Source: Coriobacteriia bacterium (GTDB taxonomy: Bacteria > Actinomycetota > Coriobacteriia > Anaerosomatales > JAAXUF01). Taken from it: a stretch of 64,000 nt of DNA. Made by a program: the position numbers and the translations under genes. Each line of letters begins with the position of its first letter. Positions within the stretch are counted from its first letter, which is position 1. Shown here one piece after another: positions 45,028-52,692 of the stretch. Location: positions 129,471-193,470 of the forward strand of contig JAAXWY010000001.1 in NCBI GenBank assembly GCA_013334745.1, given 5' to 3'. A model generated the notes under the pieces. It was not told the DNA's origin, ran no database searches, and saw only the letters and a list, made by a program, of their open reading frames with translations.

Positions 45028-45922
45028 GCGCCTGTCAGACGGGCTCTCCAAGAGCCGCGAGCGGCTCGGCGAGCAGCTCAACGTGCTGCTCAAGCGCGGG
45101 CCCGATCTTGACGAGGCGTTCTGGAGCGATCTCGAGGACGCATTGATCGCGGGTGACATCGGCTTCACCGCCACCGACGAAATCGTCACCCGGCTTCGTC
45201 GGGACGCATCCGCGAAGGCCCTGCCGGATGCCGCCGCCGTGATCTCCCTGCTGGCCGAGCAGATTGCAGCCGAGTTCCCCGCCGACGCAATCGACTTCCT
45301 CGAAACCTCACCGGTCACCATCCTCATGGTGGGCGTCAACGGCACCGGCAAGACCACGACGTGCGGCAAACTCGCGAAGCAAGCGTCAGACGCCGGCCGA
45401 CGCGTCATTCTCGGCAGCGCGGACACGTTCCGTGCTGCAGCATCCGAGCAACTCGACGTGTGGGCCGAGCGCGCCAACGTCCCGGTGGTACGCCGCGACC
45501 GCGGTGCCGATCCCGCCGCGGTCGCGTTCGATACGGTCGTGCAAGCCGAGGAGACCGGCGCGGACCTCACGCTCATCGACACCGCCGGCCGCCTGCACAC
45601 GTCGGCCGACCTCATGCGCGAGCTCCAGAAGGTCGTACGCGTCACCGAGAACCGCAGCAAGCCGCCGGTGAAGAAGATCCTGGTGATGGACGCGACAACC
45701 GGGCAGAACGGGCTGCAGCAGGCCCGTGAGTTCAACGCAGCACTCGGGCTGGACGCCCTGATCCTCACAAAGCTCGACGGAACCGCGAAGGGCGGTATTG
45801 CCGTCGCTGTCGTCCGTGAGTTGGGCCTTCCGATACTGCGCATCGGCGTAGGGGAGGGCATCGATGACCTGAGGCCGTTCGTCGCCTCGGAGTATGCACG
45901 CGCCCTCGTCGCCGATGTCTGA
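45008..45922 (+). CDS. ftsY: Signal recognition particle receptor FtsY
   Basis: 304 residues: N domain (about 1-90) and SRP GTPase G domain. Motifs: G1 LMVGVNGTGKTTTCGKLA, DTFRAAASEQL, G3 IDTAGRLHTS, G4 TKLDGTAKGG, and the closing GVGEGIDDLRPF. The acidic A domain found in E. coli is absent, as in many Gram-positive bacteria. The ATG at 45008 lies inside the end of smc after GGAGGAGC. It docks ribosome-SRP complexes at the membrane, together with Ffh encoded 650 bases downstream. Confidence 0.96.
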   Translation: MTTPWYRRLSDGLSKSRERLGEQLNVLLKRGPDLDEAFWSDLEDALIAGDIGFTATDEIVTRLRRDASAKALPDAAAVISLLAEQIAAEFPADAIDFLETSPVTILMVGVNGTGKTTTCGKLAKQASDAGRRVILGSADTFRAAASEQLDVWAERANVPVVRRDRGADPAAVAFDTVVQAEETGADLTLIDTAGRLHTSADLMRELQKVVRVTENRSKPPVKKILVMDATTGQNGLQQAREFNAALGLDALILTKLDGTAKGGIAVAVVRELGLPILRIGVGEGIDDLRPFVASEYARALVADV

Positions 45923-46490
45923 CAACGAGCTCTACATCGGCCCCACAGCACTCGAGCCTGGGGCGCCTGAGGGGCCCGGAACAGGCCACCGGATTGCGCA
46001 GTTGCTGGTGATTCCGCTCGCATTGATCCTGGTCGCCGTCATCCTGATCTTCTACGTATTCTTCCAGCGGGGGCGCGTTGTCGGTCCGTCGATGCTGCCG
46101 ACTCTGCGCAACGAAGACATGGTTCTCGTCTCAAAGGGCTACGATACGCCGCGTCGTGGCGACATCATCTTCACGTGGGTCGACGAGCAGGGTCAGCGCA
46201 TCGAGGTCGTCAAGCGGGTGATCGCGCTGCCGGGAGACACCATAGAGGTGCGAAACGACGTCGCCTACATCAACGGACAGGCCGAACCGGCGCGCGGTCA
46301 GGTCATCTCGCCTCGGCACTCCGACTCTGTCGACAAGTACACGGTGCCCGCCGATCATCTCTACGTCATGGGCGACAATCGGCTCGAGTCAGAAGACAGC
46401 CGCTACATCGGACCGGTTCCGATCAGCGGCGCCATGGGCAGGGTCGTCGCAATCTACGCGCCCTTCCAGAGGATCAGGCTCGTCAGGTAG
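45915..46490 (+). CDS. lepB: Signal peptidase I (first copy)
   Basis: 191 residues. One membrane helix (about 31-52: LLVIPLALILVAVILIFYVF) precedes the serine motif VGPSMLPTL (Ser59). The catalytic Lys is in EVVKRVIALPGD, and box E is VMGDNRLESEDSR. It cleaves signal peptides at the outer face of the membrane. The start overlaps the end of ftsY by eight bases, so it is coupled to the SRP receptor gene. A second copy lies at 50283. Confidence 0.93.
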   Translation: MSDNELYIGPTALEPGAPEGPGTGHRIAQLLVIPLALILVAVILIFYVFFQRGRVVGPSMLPTLRNEDMVLVSKGYDTPRRGDIIFTWVDEQGQRIEVVKRVIALPGDTIEVRNDVAYINGQAEPARGQVISPRHSDSVDKYTVPADHLYVMGDNRLESEDSRYIGPVPISGAMGRVVAIYAPFQRIRLVR

Positions 46491-46579
46491 CGGTTGACTG
46501 CGCATGAGCGCGTTCACTACCGTGTGACTTCACCCCGCTCCCACACGGGCGCGGCTTCTCACCGAAGGGATCCACCCGG

Positions 46580-47920
46580 ATGTTCCAGAACCTCTCCGAA
46601 CGGCTTCAGTCGATCTTCTCGGGTATCACTAGCAAGGGCCGCCTGACCGAGGCCGACGTAGATGCCGCTATGCGCGAAATTCGCATGGCGCTGCTCGAAG
46701 CCGACGTGAACTACAAGGTCGTCAAGGAGTTCGTGGCCAAGGTGCGCGAGCGTGCCGTCGGAGCCGACGTGATGAAGTCGCTCACGCCCGGGCAGATGGT
46801 CGTCAAAATCGTGGTCGAGGAAATGACCGAACTGCTCGGCGGTACGGCATCCAACCTCGTGCTCTCCGGGCGCATTCCCAACGTGATCATGCTCGTCGGA
46901 CTGCAGGGCTCGGGTAAGACGACCGCGACGGCCAAGCTCGCCAACCTCATGCGCAAGCAGGGCAAGCGACCGCTCATGGTCGCGTGCGACGTGTACCGCC
47001 CGGCCGCGATCGACCAGCTTGAGGCACTCGGCAAGGAGCTCGATATCCCCGTGTACCGGGGTGAGAGCAACGACCCGGTCGAGATCGCCAAAGCGGGGGT
47101 TCGGCACGCTGTCGATACCCTGCGCGACCTCGTCATCGTCGACACCGCGGGGCGTCTGCACGTCGACATCGAGATGATGGATGAAGCCGCTGCGATCAAG
47201 GCGGCGGTGCGTCCCGACCAGATCCTGATGGTCGTCGACGCCATGACCGGTCAGGACGCCGTCAACGTCGCCGCCGCGTTCGCCGAGAAGGTCGACTTCG
47301 ATGGCGTCATCATGAGCAAGCTCGACGGCGATGCGCGCGGAGGCGCCGCCTTGTCGATCCGGCAGGTGACCGGCAAGCCCATCAAGTTCGCTTCACTGGG
47401 CGAGAAGGCCGACGCCCTCGAGCAGTTCCACCCCGACCGCATGGCCAAGCGCATCTTGGGAATGGGCGACGTCATCTCGCTCATCGAGAAGGCGCAGGAG
47501 GCCGGCGCTGCCGAGATGGACGCAGAGGCCGAGGAGCGACTGCGCAAGGCCGAGTTCACGCTTGACGACTTCCTCGGACAGATCAAGCAGGTCCGCAAGA
47601 TGGGGGGCCTGGGCTCGATCATGAAGTCGCTGCCCGGGGCAGCGAAGGTCAAGGACCTCGACGGCCAGGTTGACGAGGGTGCGCTGGACTCCATCGAGGC
47701 GATCATCTTCTCGATGACCAAGGCTGAGCGCGCCAAGCCTGCCATCATCAACGGCTCGCGCCGCGAGCGGATCGCCAACGGTGCTGGCGTGCGCGTCTAC
47801 GACGTCAACCAGCTGCTCAAGCAGTTCACCGAGATGCGCAAGGTCATGAAGCAATTCCAGGGGATGTCGGGGAAGGGAAAGCGCCGCATGAAGTTCCCCG
47901 GTCTGCCCGGCGGTTTCTAG
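46580..47920 (+). CDS. ffh: Signal recognition particle protein Ffh
   Basis: 446 residues. N and G domains: MLVGLQGSGKTTATAKLA, ACDVYRPAAIDQL, VDTAGRLHVD and MSKLDGDARGGAAL. The Met-rich M domain (about 300-446) ends KQFQGMSGKGKRRMKFPGLPGG and would bind SRP RNA and signal sequences. The ATG follows CGAAGGGATC. The SRP RNA gene (ffs) is not in this window. Confidence 0.97.
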   Translation: MFQNLSERLQSIFSGITSKGRLTEADVDAAMREIRMALLEADVNYKVVKEFVAKVRERAVGADVMKSLTPGQMVVKIVVEEMTELLGGTASNLVLSGRIPNVIMLVGLQGSGKTTATAKLANLMRKQGKRPLMVACDVYRPAAIDQLEALGKELDIPVYRGESNDPVEIAKAGVRHAVDTLRDLVIVDTAGRLHVDIEMMDEAAAIKAAVRPDQILMVVDAMTGQDAVNVAAAFAEKVDFDGVIMSKLDGDARGGAALSIRQVTGKPIKFASLGEKADALEQFHPDRMAKRILGMGDVISLIEKAQEAGAAEMDAEAEERLRKAEFTLDDFLGQIKQVRKMGGLGSIMKSLPGAAKVKDLDGQVDEGALDSIEAIIFSMTKAERAKPAIINGSRRERIANGAGVRVYDVNQLLKQFTEMRKVMKQFQGMSGKGKRRMKFPGLPGGF

Positions 47921-47982
47921 GCCGCAGGGCCACCCGTCCGAGACTGACTCGGCGGCGGGCAGAAACGCCCGGCGGCGTGTCT

Positions 47983-48011
47983 TTGACCGCCTCGGGGTAC
48001 TGTCGTAGAAT
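47983..48011 (+). promoter_or_regulatory. Promoter of the rpsP unit
   Basis: TTGACC (47983-47988), exactly 17 bases, then TAGAAT (48006-48011); start point near 48018, 59 bases before rpsP. A near-consensus promoter for a ribosomal-protein unit. Confidence 0.85.
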
Positions 48012-48037
48012 ATGCAACCGCTTTGCTTGCTTGCAGT

Positions 48038-48056
48038 GCGGCCGAAATGCGGCCGC
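48038..48056 (+). promoter_or_regulatory. Hairpin in the rpsP 5' leader
   Basis: Perfect seven-base-pair stem GCGGCCG/CGGCCGC with loop AAATG, ending six bases before the ribosome-binding site TCCGGAGGTG. It could influence ribosome access; no known regulator is recognised. Confidence 0.45.
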
Positions 48057-48076
48057 CTTATCCGGAGGTGAACCTG

Positions 48077-48649
48077 GTGTCAGTCAAGATCCGTCTCGCG
48101 CGCCACGGTGCCAAGAAGGCTCCGTTCTACCGCGTAGTCATCGCCGACGAGCGCTCGCGCCGCGACGGCCGCTTCATCGAGATCGTCGGTCGCTATAACC
48201 CGCGCTCCGAGCCCTCGGTGGTCGAGCTCGAGCTCGAGAAGATCGACGCCTGGATCGCCAAGGGTGCGCAGCCGACTGAGGCCGCTGCCAAGCTGATCGC
48301 CATCGCTCGTGGTGAGAAGGAAGCCCCCGTCGAGGCCGCCAAGGTCTCGAAGAAGGCTGCTCAGAAGGCAATCGACGACGCTGCTGCCGCCGAGAAGGCC
48401 GTTGCAGACGCCGCCGAGGCCAAGAAGGCCGCCGCCGAAGAGGCTGCTGCTGCCAAGGCCGCCGCCGACGAAGCCGCTGCCGAAGAGGTCGTCGAAGAGG
48501 CGCCCGTCGAGGAAGCCGCTGCCGAAGAGGCTGCCGAGGAGGCTGCTCCCGAGGAGCCCGCCGCTGACGAGCCTGCCGCTGAGGAAGTCGTAGAAGAAGC
48601 CGCTCCCGAGGAGGCTGCCGAGGAGGCTGCCCCCGCCGAGGACGAGTAG
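48077..48649 (+). CDS. rpsP: 30S ribosomal protein S16 with long Ala/Glu-rich tail
   Basis: 190 residues. The core (1-80: [19 protein letters not shown]..., [12 protein letters not shown]) is complete S16. Residues 82-190 are an extension made almost only of Ala, Glu, Lys, Val, Pro and Asp; lysines occur in its first half only and the end is purely acidic. Similar tails occur on some actinobacterial S16 proteins, but their role is unknown. GTG at 48077 with GGAGGTG at ideal distance. The repetitive codons create a low-complexity DNA stretch at about 48320-48645 that also yields a long spurious frame on the other strand. The unit continues with khpA, rimM and trmD. Confidence 0.94.
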   Translation: MSVKIRLARHGAKKAPFYRVVIADERSRRDGRFIEIVGRYNPRSEPSVVELELEKIDAWIAKGAQPTEAAAKLIAIARGEKEAPVEAAKVSKKAAQKAIDDAAAAEKAVADAAEAKKAAAEEAAAAKAAADEAAAEEVVEEAPVEEAAAEEAAEEAAPEEPAADEPAAEEVVEEAAPEEAAEEAAPAEDE

Positions 48650-48657
48650 GTCTCGCT

Positions 48658-48906
48658 ATGGCAACGACCGCGGAGACCGAAGAGCTTGTCCGCTACCTCG
48701 TCACCTCGCTGGTAGAGTCGCCGGATGCCGTCAGCATCGCTGCGACCGAGGAAGAGGATTCGGTCACGTTCGAGATCACGCTTGATCCTGCCGATGTCGG
48801 CAAAGTGATCGGCCGTCAGGGTCGCATCATCAAGGCGATCCGCACGTTGGCTCGCGCCGCAGGCAGCACGGCCGGCCGTCAGGTCGAGGTCGAGATCATC
48901 GGCTAG
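48658..48906 (+). CDS. khpA: KH-domain RNA-binding protein KhpA
   Basis: 82 residues. A single KH domain with GKVIGRQGRIIKAIRTLARAA (GxxG loop GRQG) and the end GRQVEVEIIG. It sits between rpsP and rimM as in most Gram-positive genomes. KhpA binds RNA with KhpB and affects cell division and gene expression; details here are inferred from the family. Confidence 0.93.
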   Translation: MATTAETEELVRYLVTSLVESPDAVSIAATEEEDSVTFEITLDPADVGKVIGRQGRIIKAIRTLARAAGSTAGRQVEVEIIG

Positions 48907-48907
48907 C

Positions 48908-49441
48908 ATGATGTCTGCCACGCCGTATGTAGCCATAGGGCGTGTCGTCAAGACGCACGGACTGAAAGGGGAGGTCTCTGTGGCACTTGCCACGGACCTC
49001 CCCTTTGACGTACTCGTCGGGCTCGAGGTCTGGTTCGTCCCGCCACCCAGCTCGGCGAGGTCGGGACGCATCCGTTCCGTCAGGCCCGGCCCGAAGGGCC
49101 CGCTGATCGCTGTGGACGGCATCTCGAACGTCGATGAAGCGCGCGCGCTGTGCGGCTCCGAGATGCTCGTCGTGCGCGGCGCGGTTCCGGTCGTCGAGGA
49201 GAACCCCGCTGACGATGAGAGTGTCGTCGGAGTGTTGGTCGTCGATGAGGTTCGCGGTGAGATCGGCGTCATCGCCGAGGTGATCGTCACAGGCGCCAAC
49301 GACGTCTGGGTGGTCGACGAGGGGCCGTTCGGCCAGGTCCTGATCCCGGTCATCGACGACGTGGTGCTCGGCATCGACGGGTCCGGAGACATCCGAGTCA
49401 ATCTGCTGCCCGGTCTCATCGACGATGGGAGTGACGGATGA
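48908..49441 (+). CDS. rimM: Ribosome maturation factor RimM
   Basis: 177 residues. YVAIGRVVKTHGLKGEVSV is the diagnostic start, followed by the PRC-barrel half (GEIGVIAEVIVTGANDVWVV ... GQVLIPVIDDVV). It assists 30S head assembly around S19. It starts one base after the khpA stop, and its stop overlaps the trmD ATG (ATGA). Confidence 0.94.
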   Translation: MMSATPYVAIGRVVKTHGLKGEVSVALATDLPFDVLVGLEVWFVPPPSSARSGRIRSVRPGPKGPLIAVDGISNVDEARALCGSEMLVVRGAVPVVEENPADDESVVGVLVVDEVRGEIGVIAEVIVTGANDVWVVDEGPFGQVLIPVIDDVVLGIDGSGDIRVNLLPGLIDDGSDG

Positions 49442-50172
49442 TCGTCGATGTCATCACCATCTTCCCGGCGATGTTTGACGGCCCGATGTCCACGTCGATC
49501 CTCGGCTCCGCGCGTGAGCGCGGGTTGCTCGAGTTCCGGTCTCACGACCTTCGTGACTGGACCCACGACCGCCATCGGACCACCGACGACTACCCTTACG
49601 GCGGTGGCCCGGGCCTTGTGATGAAGCCAGAGCCCATCTTCGAGTCCGTCGAGGCTGTTCAAGCACTTGAGGATGACCCTGGCCTCGTGATCTTCTTCAC
49701 GCCTGCCGGCACAACGCTCACGCAGGAGATCGCGCAGCGTCTCTCTGAAGTCGAGCGCCTCGTCATGGTCTGTGGGCGCTACGAGGGCTTCGACGAGCGC
49801 GTGCTTGAACTGGCCGAGCTCGAGCTCTCAATCGGCGACTACGTGCTGACCGGCGGGGAACTGCCGGCGATGGTCGCCATCGACGCGGCGGCGCGGCTGC
49901 TGCCAGGGGTTCTCGGCGACGATCAGTCCTCAGCTGACGAGTCGTTCTCCGACGGGCTGCTCGAGTACCCGCAGTACACGCGGCCGATGGAGTATCGGGG
50001 CCTTGAGGTGCCTGAGGTACTGCGCTCGGGCGACCACGGGAAGATTGCAGCCTGGCGCAGAGAGCAGGCCATCCGCAAGACCGCTGCGACTCGTCCCGAC
50101 CTTCTGGCGCGCGCTTCGCTCACGGAAGCGGAGCGAGCGCTGGCGGGGCCGGATGAGGACTCGGCGACGTAG
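49438..50172 (+). CDS. trmD: tRNA (guanine-37-N1)-methyltransferase
   Basis: 244 residues; SPOUT-fold enzyme that makes m1G37. The start VDVITIFPAMFDGPMSTS, PYGGGPGLVMKPEPIFE, VCGRYEGFDERVLE and the knot motif SIGDYVLTGGELPAM are intact. Coupled to rimM by a four-base overlap. The usual partner rplS follows, here after an inserted lepB. Confidence 0.96.
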   Translation: MIVDVITIFPAMFDGPMSTSILGSARERGLLEFRSHDLRDWTHDRHRTTDDYPYGGGPGLVMKPEPIFESVEAVQALEDDPGLVIFFTPAGTTLTQEIAQRLSEVERLVMVCGRYEGFDERVLELAELELSIGDYVLTGGELPAMVAIDAAARLLPGVLGDDQSSADESFSDGLLEYPQYTRPMEYRGLEVPEVLRSGDHGKIAAWRREQAIRKTAATRPDLLARASLTEAERALAGPDEDSAT

Positions 50173-50282
50173 CTGTCGCGTCGTCGACGCGTGTTCGCTC
50201 GCTCGGCGGGTGAGGTTCGCGTATCGTACCCGTAGCATTCCACCGCCCTAGGGGCGCTGCACGTTCGACCCGAAAGGAACTC

Positions 50283-50873
50283 ATGTCCGACTACGACGAG
50301 CGCAACGACAACGACACACCGCAGAAGAGCGAGGAGACATCGCTGGTGCGCTGGCTCATCGAAACCGCGCTGCTCGTGCTACTCGCCTTCGCGCTGGCTC
50401 AGGGCATCAAGGCCTTCGTGGTACAGCCCTTCGTGATTCCGACCGGTTCGATGCAGCCGACGATCGGCCTGCGCAACTACGTGCTTGCCGAGCGACTGAC
50501 GTACCGATTCAGTCGCGATCCCGCCTACGGTGAGATCGTCGTGTTCAACAACCCCACCAACGACCCCGCCGCGCCGATCCTCATCAAGCGCTGCATCGCC
50601 GTGGGAGGACAGACGATCGACCTGAAGGACGGCAAAGTGCTCATCGACGGTGAGCAGATCGAGGAGCCGTACACGCACGGCAAGCCCACCTATCCGCTCA
50701 ATCCTGCGATTCAGTACCCGTTCAAGGTGCCTGACGGCCAGTTCTGGATGATGGGCGACAACCGCACCAACAGCGGAGACAGCCGAGAGTTCGGCCCCGT
50801 GGACCGCAGCATGATCATCGGACACGCGGTGTGGACCTACTGGCCTGCCGATAAGTTCGGCGCGCTGCAGTAG
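50283..50873 (+). CDS. lepB: Signal peptidase I (second copy)
   Basis: 196 residues. An acidic cytoplasmic start (MSDYDERNDNDTPQKSEE) precedes one membrane helix (about 21-41), then the serine motif PTGSMQPTI (Ser56), Lys motif ILIKRCIAVGGQ and box E MMGDNRTNSGDSR. It differs clearly from the copy at 45915, so the two may divide substrates. ATG after CGAAAGGAAC. Between trmD and rplS, a place where lepB is also found in other actinobacteria. Confidence 0.93.
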   Translation: MSDYDERNDNDTPQKSEETSLVRWLIETALLVLLAFALAQGIKAFVVQPFVIPTGSMQPTIGLRNYVLAERLTYRFSRDPAYGEIVVFNNPTNDPAAPILIKRCIAVGGQTIDLKDGKVLIDGEQIEEPYTHGKPTYPLNPAIQYPFKVPDGQFWMMGDNRTNSGDSREFGPVDRSMIIGHAVWTYWPADKFGALQ

Positions 50874-50924
50874 TCTCGATCGGGCTCCGTCGAGCACCGC
50901 GCGCGATGGCGCGGATTCTCGGCA

Positions 50925-50953
50925 TTGCCGCGCCCTGTGCGGTGCTCTATACT
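50925..50953 (+). promoter_or_regulatory. Promoter of rplS
   Basis: TTGCCG (50925-50930), 17-base spacer, TATACT (50948-50953), giving a start near 50960 and a leader of about 64 bases before rplS. Confidence 0.8.
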
Positions 50954-50963
50954 ACCCACTCGC

Positions 50964-50981
50964 GCCCACTTCCCAGTGGGC
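50964..50981 (+). promoter_or_regulatory. Hairpin at the start of the rplS leader
   Basis: Seven-base-pair stem GCCCACT/AGTGGGC with loop TCCC, directly after the predicted start point. It may protect the message or serve ribosomal-protein feedback; not assigned to a known leader family. Confidence 0.45.
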
Positions 50982-51023
50982 CTTAGAAGACCTACACGCT
51001 GAAGAACAGGAACCGTAGGAACA

Positions 51024-51368
51024 ATGGATATCATTCGCGCCATCGAGCAGCAGCAGATCCGCGAGGACCTTCCTCAGGTCGCCGTCGGTGACTCAGTCAA
51101 GGTTCACTACAAGATCATCGAGGGTACCCGCGAGCGTACCCAGGTCTTCCAGGGTGTCGTCATCCGCCGTCACGGCGCAGGCAACCGTGAGACCTTCACC
51201 GTCCGCAAGATCTCGTTCGCGGTCGGCGTCGAGCGGACCTTCCCGGTCCACTCGCCCAAGATCGACAAAATCGAGATCCTGAGCCACGGCAAGGTCCGCC
51301 GCAGCAAGCTGTACTTCCTCCGCGACAAGGTCGGCAAGGCCGCCCGCCTCAAGGAGAAGGGCTACTAG
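51024..51368 (+). CDS. rplS: 50S ribosomal protein L19
   Basis: 114 residues. [71 protein letters not shown] and the end [20 protein letters not shown] are standard L19. ATG with GTAGGAACA upstream. It has its own promoter, unlike Bacillus where it follows trmD directly. Confidence 0.97.
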   Translation: MDIIRAIEQQQIREDLPQVAVGDSVKVHYKIIEGTRERTQVFQGVVIRRHGAGNRETFTVRKISFAVGVERTFPVHSPKIDKIEILSHGKVRRSKLYFLRDKVGKAARLKEKGY

Positions 51369-51467
51369 GCCCCCTTCGCCGTCACACCATGACGACGGCA
51401 GTCACGCACACTACGGGCGAGGGTCGCGAAAGCGGCGCCTCGCTCGTTGCGTTTCTTAGGGACGCCA

Positions 51468-52247
51468 ATGAGTGAACTCTCCGTAGCCGAGGTTCGCTTG
51501 CTCCTAGCCACCGCGAACGGAGCCGAGTTCGACGCTCTGTGCAAACGCCTCGCAGATGACCCGCGCTCCGGCGTGGTCTCGGCTCTGGCCGGCGCGCTTC
51601 GGCGCCAAGAGGCGATCACCCGTGAAGCGGCGCGTATGGAGGCGCTCTACGCGCTCGAGCACTCGCTTCGCGAGTCAGGGTGCCGTTTCGTCGCCGGAGT
51701 CGACGAGGTCGGCCGAGGCGCCCTTGCAGGCCCACTCACGGTTGGCGCGGTGGTGCTGCACGCGGCGCCGATGGTAGCCGGGCTCGATGACAGCAAGCGG
51801 CTGACGCCCGCGAGACGCGATGAGATCGCCGTGCGAATACATGCCGAGGCGGTCGCGGTCTCGATTGCGCACGTCGAGGCGGCCGAGATCGATGTGCTCG
51901 GCATGACAGCGGCGTTGCGGCTTGCGATGCGTCGTGCGATCGATGGCCTTGCGTGCCTTCCGGACCACGTCATCATCGACGGCCGTCCCATGGGTGTCGC
52001 AGACCCCGAGACCGCCGTCGTGAAGGGCGACTCCAAGGTCGCCGCCATCGCTGCTGCATCCATTGTTGCCAAGGTCGCGCGTGACAACCTCATGAGAGAA
52101 CTCGGTCCGCTCTATCCTGAGTTCGAGTTCGCCGTGAACAAGGGCTACGGCACCGCCGAGCACATGGACGCTGTGCGCCGTCTCGGACCCACACCGCACC
52201 ACCGCCGCAGCTTCTCAGGCGGCGGGGGAGATATGACGCTGTTCTAG
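51468..52247 (+). CDS. rnhB: Ribonuclease HII
   Basis: 259 residues; removes RNA from RNA-DNA hybrids and misincorporated ribonucleotides. Catalytic acids are in AGVDEVGRGALAGPL, LDDSKRLTPARRD, HVIIDGRP and KGDSKVAAIAAASIVAKV-RD. An N-terminal extension of about 70 helical residues precedes the catalytic core, as in Bacillus RnhB. ATG at 51468; an in-frame TTG at 51447 would add seven residues. Next to rplS as in many Gram-positive genomes, though the GTPase gene rbgA usually between them is absent. Confidence 0.94.
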   Translation: MSELSVAEVRLLLATANGAEFDALCKRLADDPRSGVVSALAGALRRQEAITREAARMEALYALEHSLRESGCRFVAGVDEVGRGALAGPLTVGAVVLHAAPMVAGLDDSKRLTPARRDEIAVRIHAEAVAVSIAHVEAAEIDVLGMTAALRLAMRRAIDGLACLPDHVIIDGRPMGVADPETAVVKGDSKVAAIAAASIVAKVARDNLMRELGPLYPEFEFAVNKGYGTAEHMDAVRRLGPTPHHRRSFSGGGGDMTLF

Positions 52248-52321
52248 CTGTGCAGGGTTGGGTTCTCGTCAGGTTCTGAGAAGGGGCCCGCGACATGATC
52301 GCCTCCAAGGAGGTGGTCGTC

Positions 52322-52690
52322 GTGACACAGCGACGCAGGAAGCTTGGTGAGCGCGGTGAGGATGCCGCGATCGCATATCTGGAGCGGTGCGGATTCACCG
52401 TCGTGGAGCGCAACTGGCGGATTCAGTCGGGCGAAATCGATGTGGTGGCGCTCGAGGACGAGACGCTCGTTCTCTGCGAGGTCAAGACCCGGCGCACCCC
52501 AGCAAAGGGGCTGCCCGAGGAGGCGGTCACGCCGGCTAAGCAGCGCAAGTATGCACGGCTTGCTGCTGCCTACGTGCAGGAGGCCGGGGTTGAGCCGGTG
52601 TCGGTTCGATTCGATGTCATCTCAATTCTCGTGATAGCACCGGACCGGGCTCTCCTGAGACACCACCGCGCCGCGTTTGTGGTGGAGTAG
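52322..52690 (+). CDS. yraN: UPF0102 (YraN) family protein
   Basis: 122 residues. RRKLGERGEDAAIAYLERCGFTVVERNWR, GEIDVVALEDETLVLCEVKTR and the Pro/Lys block match YraN, a predicted endonuclease-like (Holliday-junction resolvase fold) protein of unproven activity; the D-x(n)-E-x-K nuclease pattern is visible in EID...CEVKTR. I chose the GTG at 52322, which has AAGGAGGTGG upstream; the ATG at 52295 is nine codons earlier and would contain that site. Followed by comM and dprA, a typical DNA-processing cluster. Confidence 0.9.
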   Translation: MTQRRRKLGERGEDAAIAYLERCGFTVVERNWRIQSGEIDVVALEDETLVLCEVKTRRTPAKGLPEEAVTPAKQRKYARLAAAYVQEAGVEPVSVRFDVISILVIAPDRALLRHHRAAFVVE

Positions 52691-52692
52691 AC

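Noticed and set aside
47940-47985. Hairpin-like GC-rich stretch after ffh as a terminator
   Set aside because: Only about five consecutive pairs form and no T run follows.
48320-48640. Short repeated DNA units that could suggest a repeat array or CRISPR
   Set aside because: The repeats are codon runs for Ala and Glu inside the rpsP frame, with no fixed repeat-spacer pattern.
48361-49662. Open frame of 433 codons on the minus strand rich in Ser and Ala
   Set aside because: Antisense of the S16 Ala/Glu tail, khpA and rimM; low-complexity composition comes from the repetitive codons.
51378-51399. Possible terminator after rplS
   Set aside because: Stem of only six pairs with a ten-base loop and no T tract; too weak to call.
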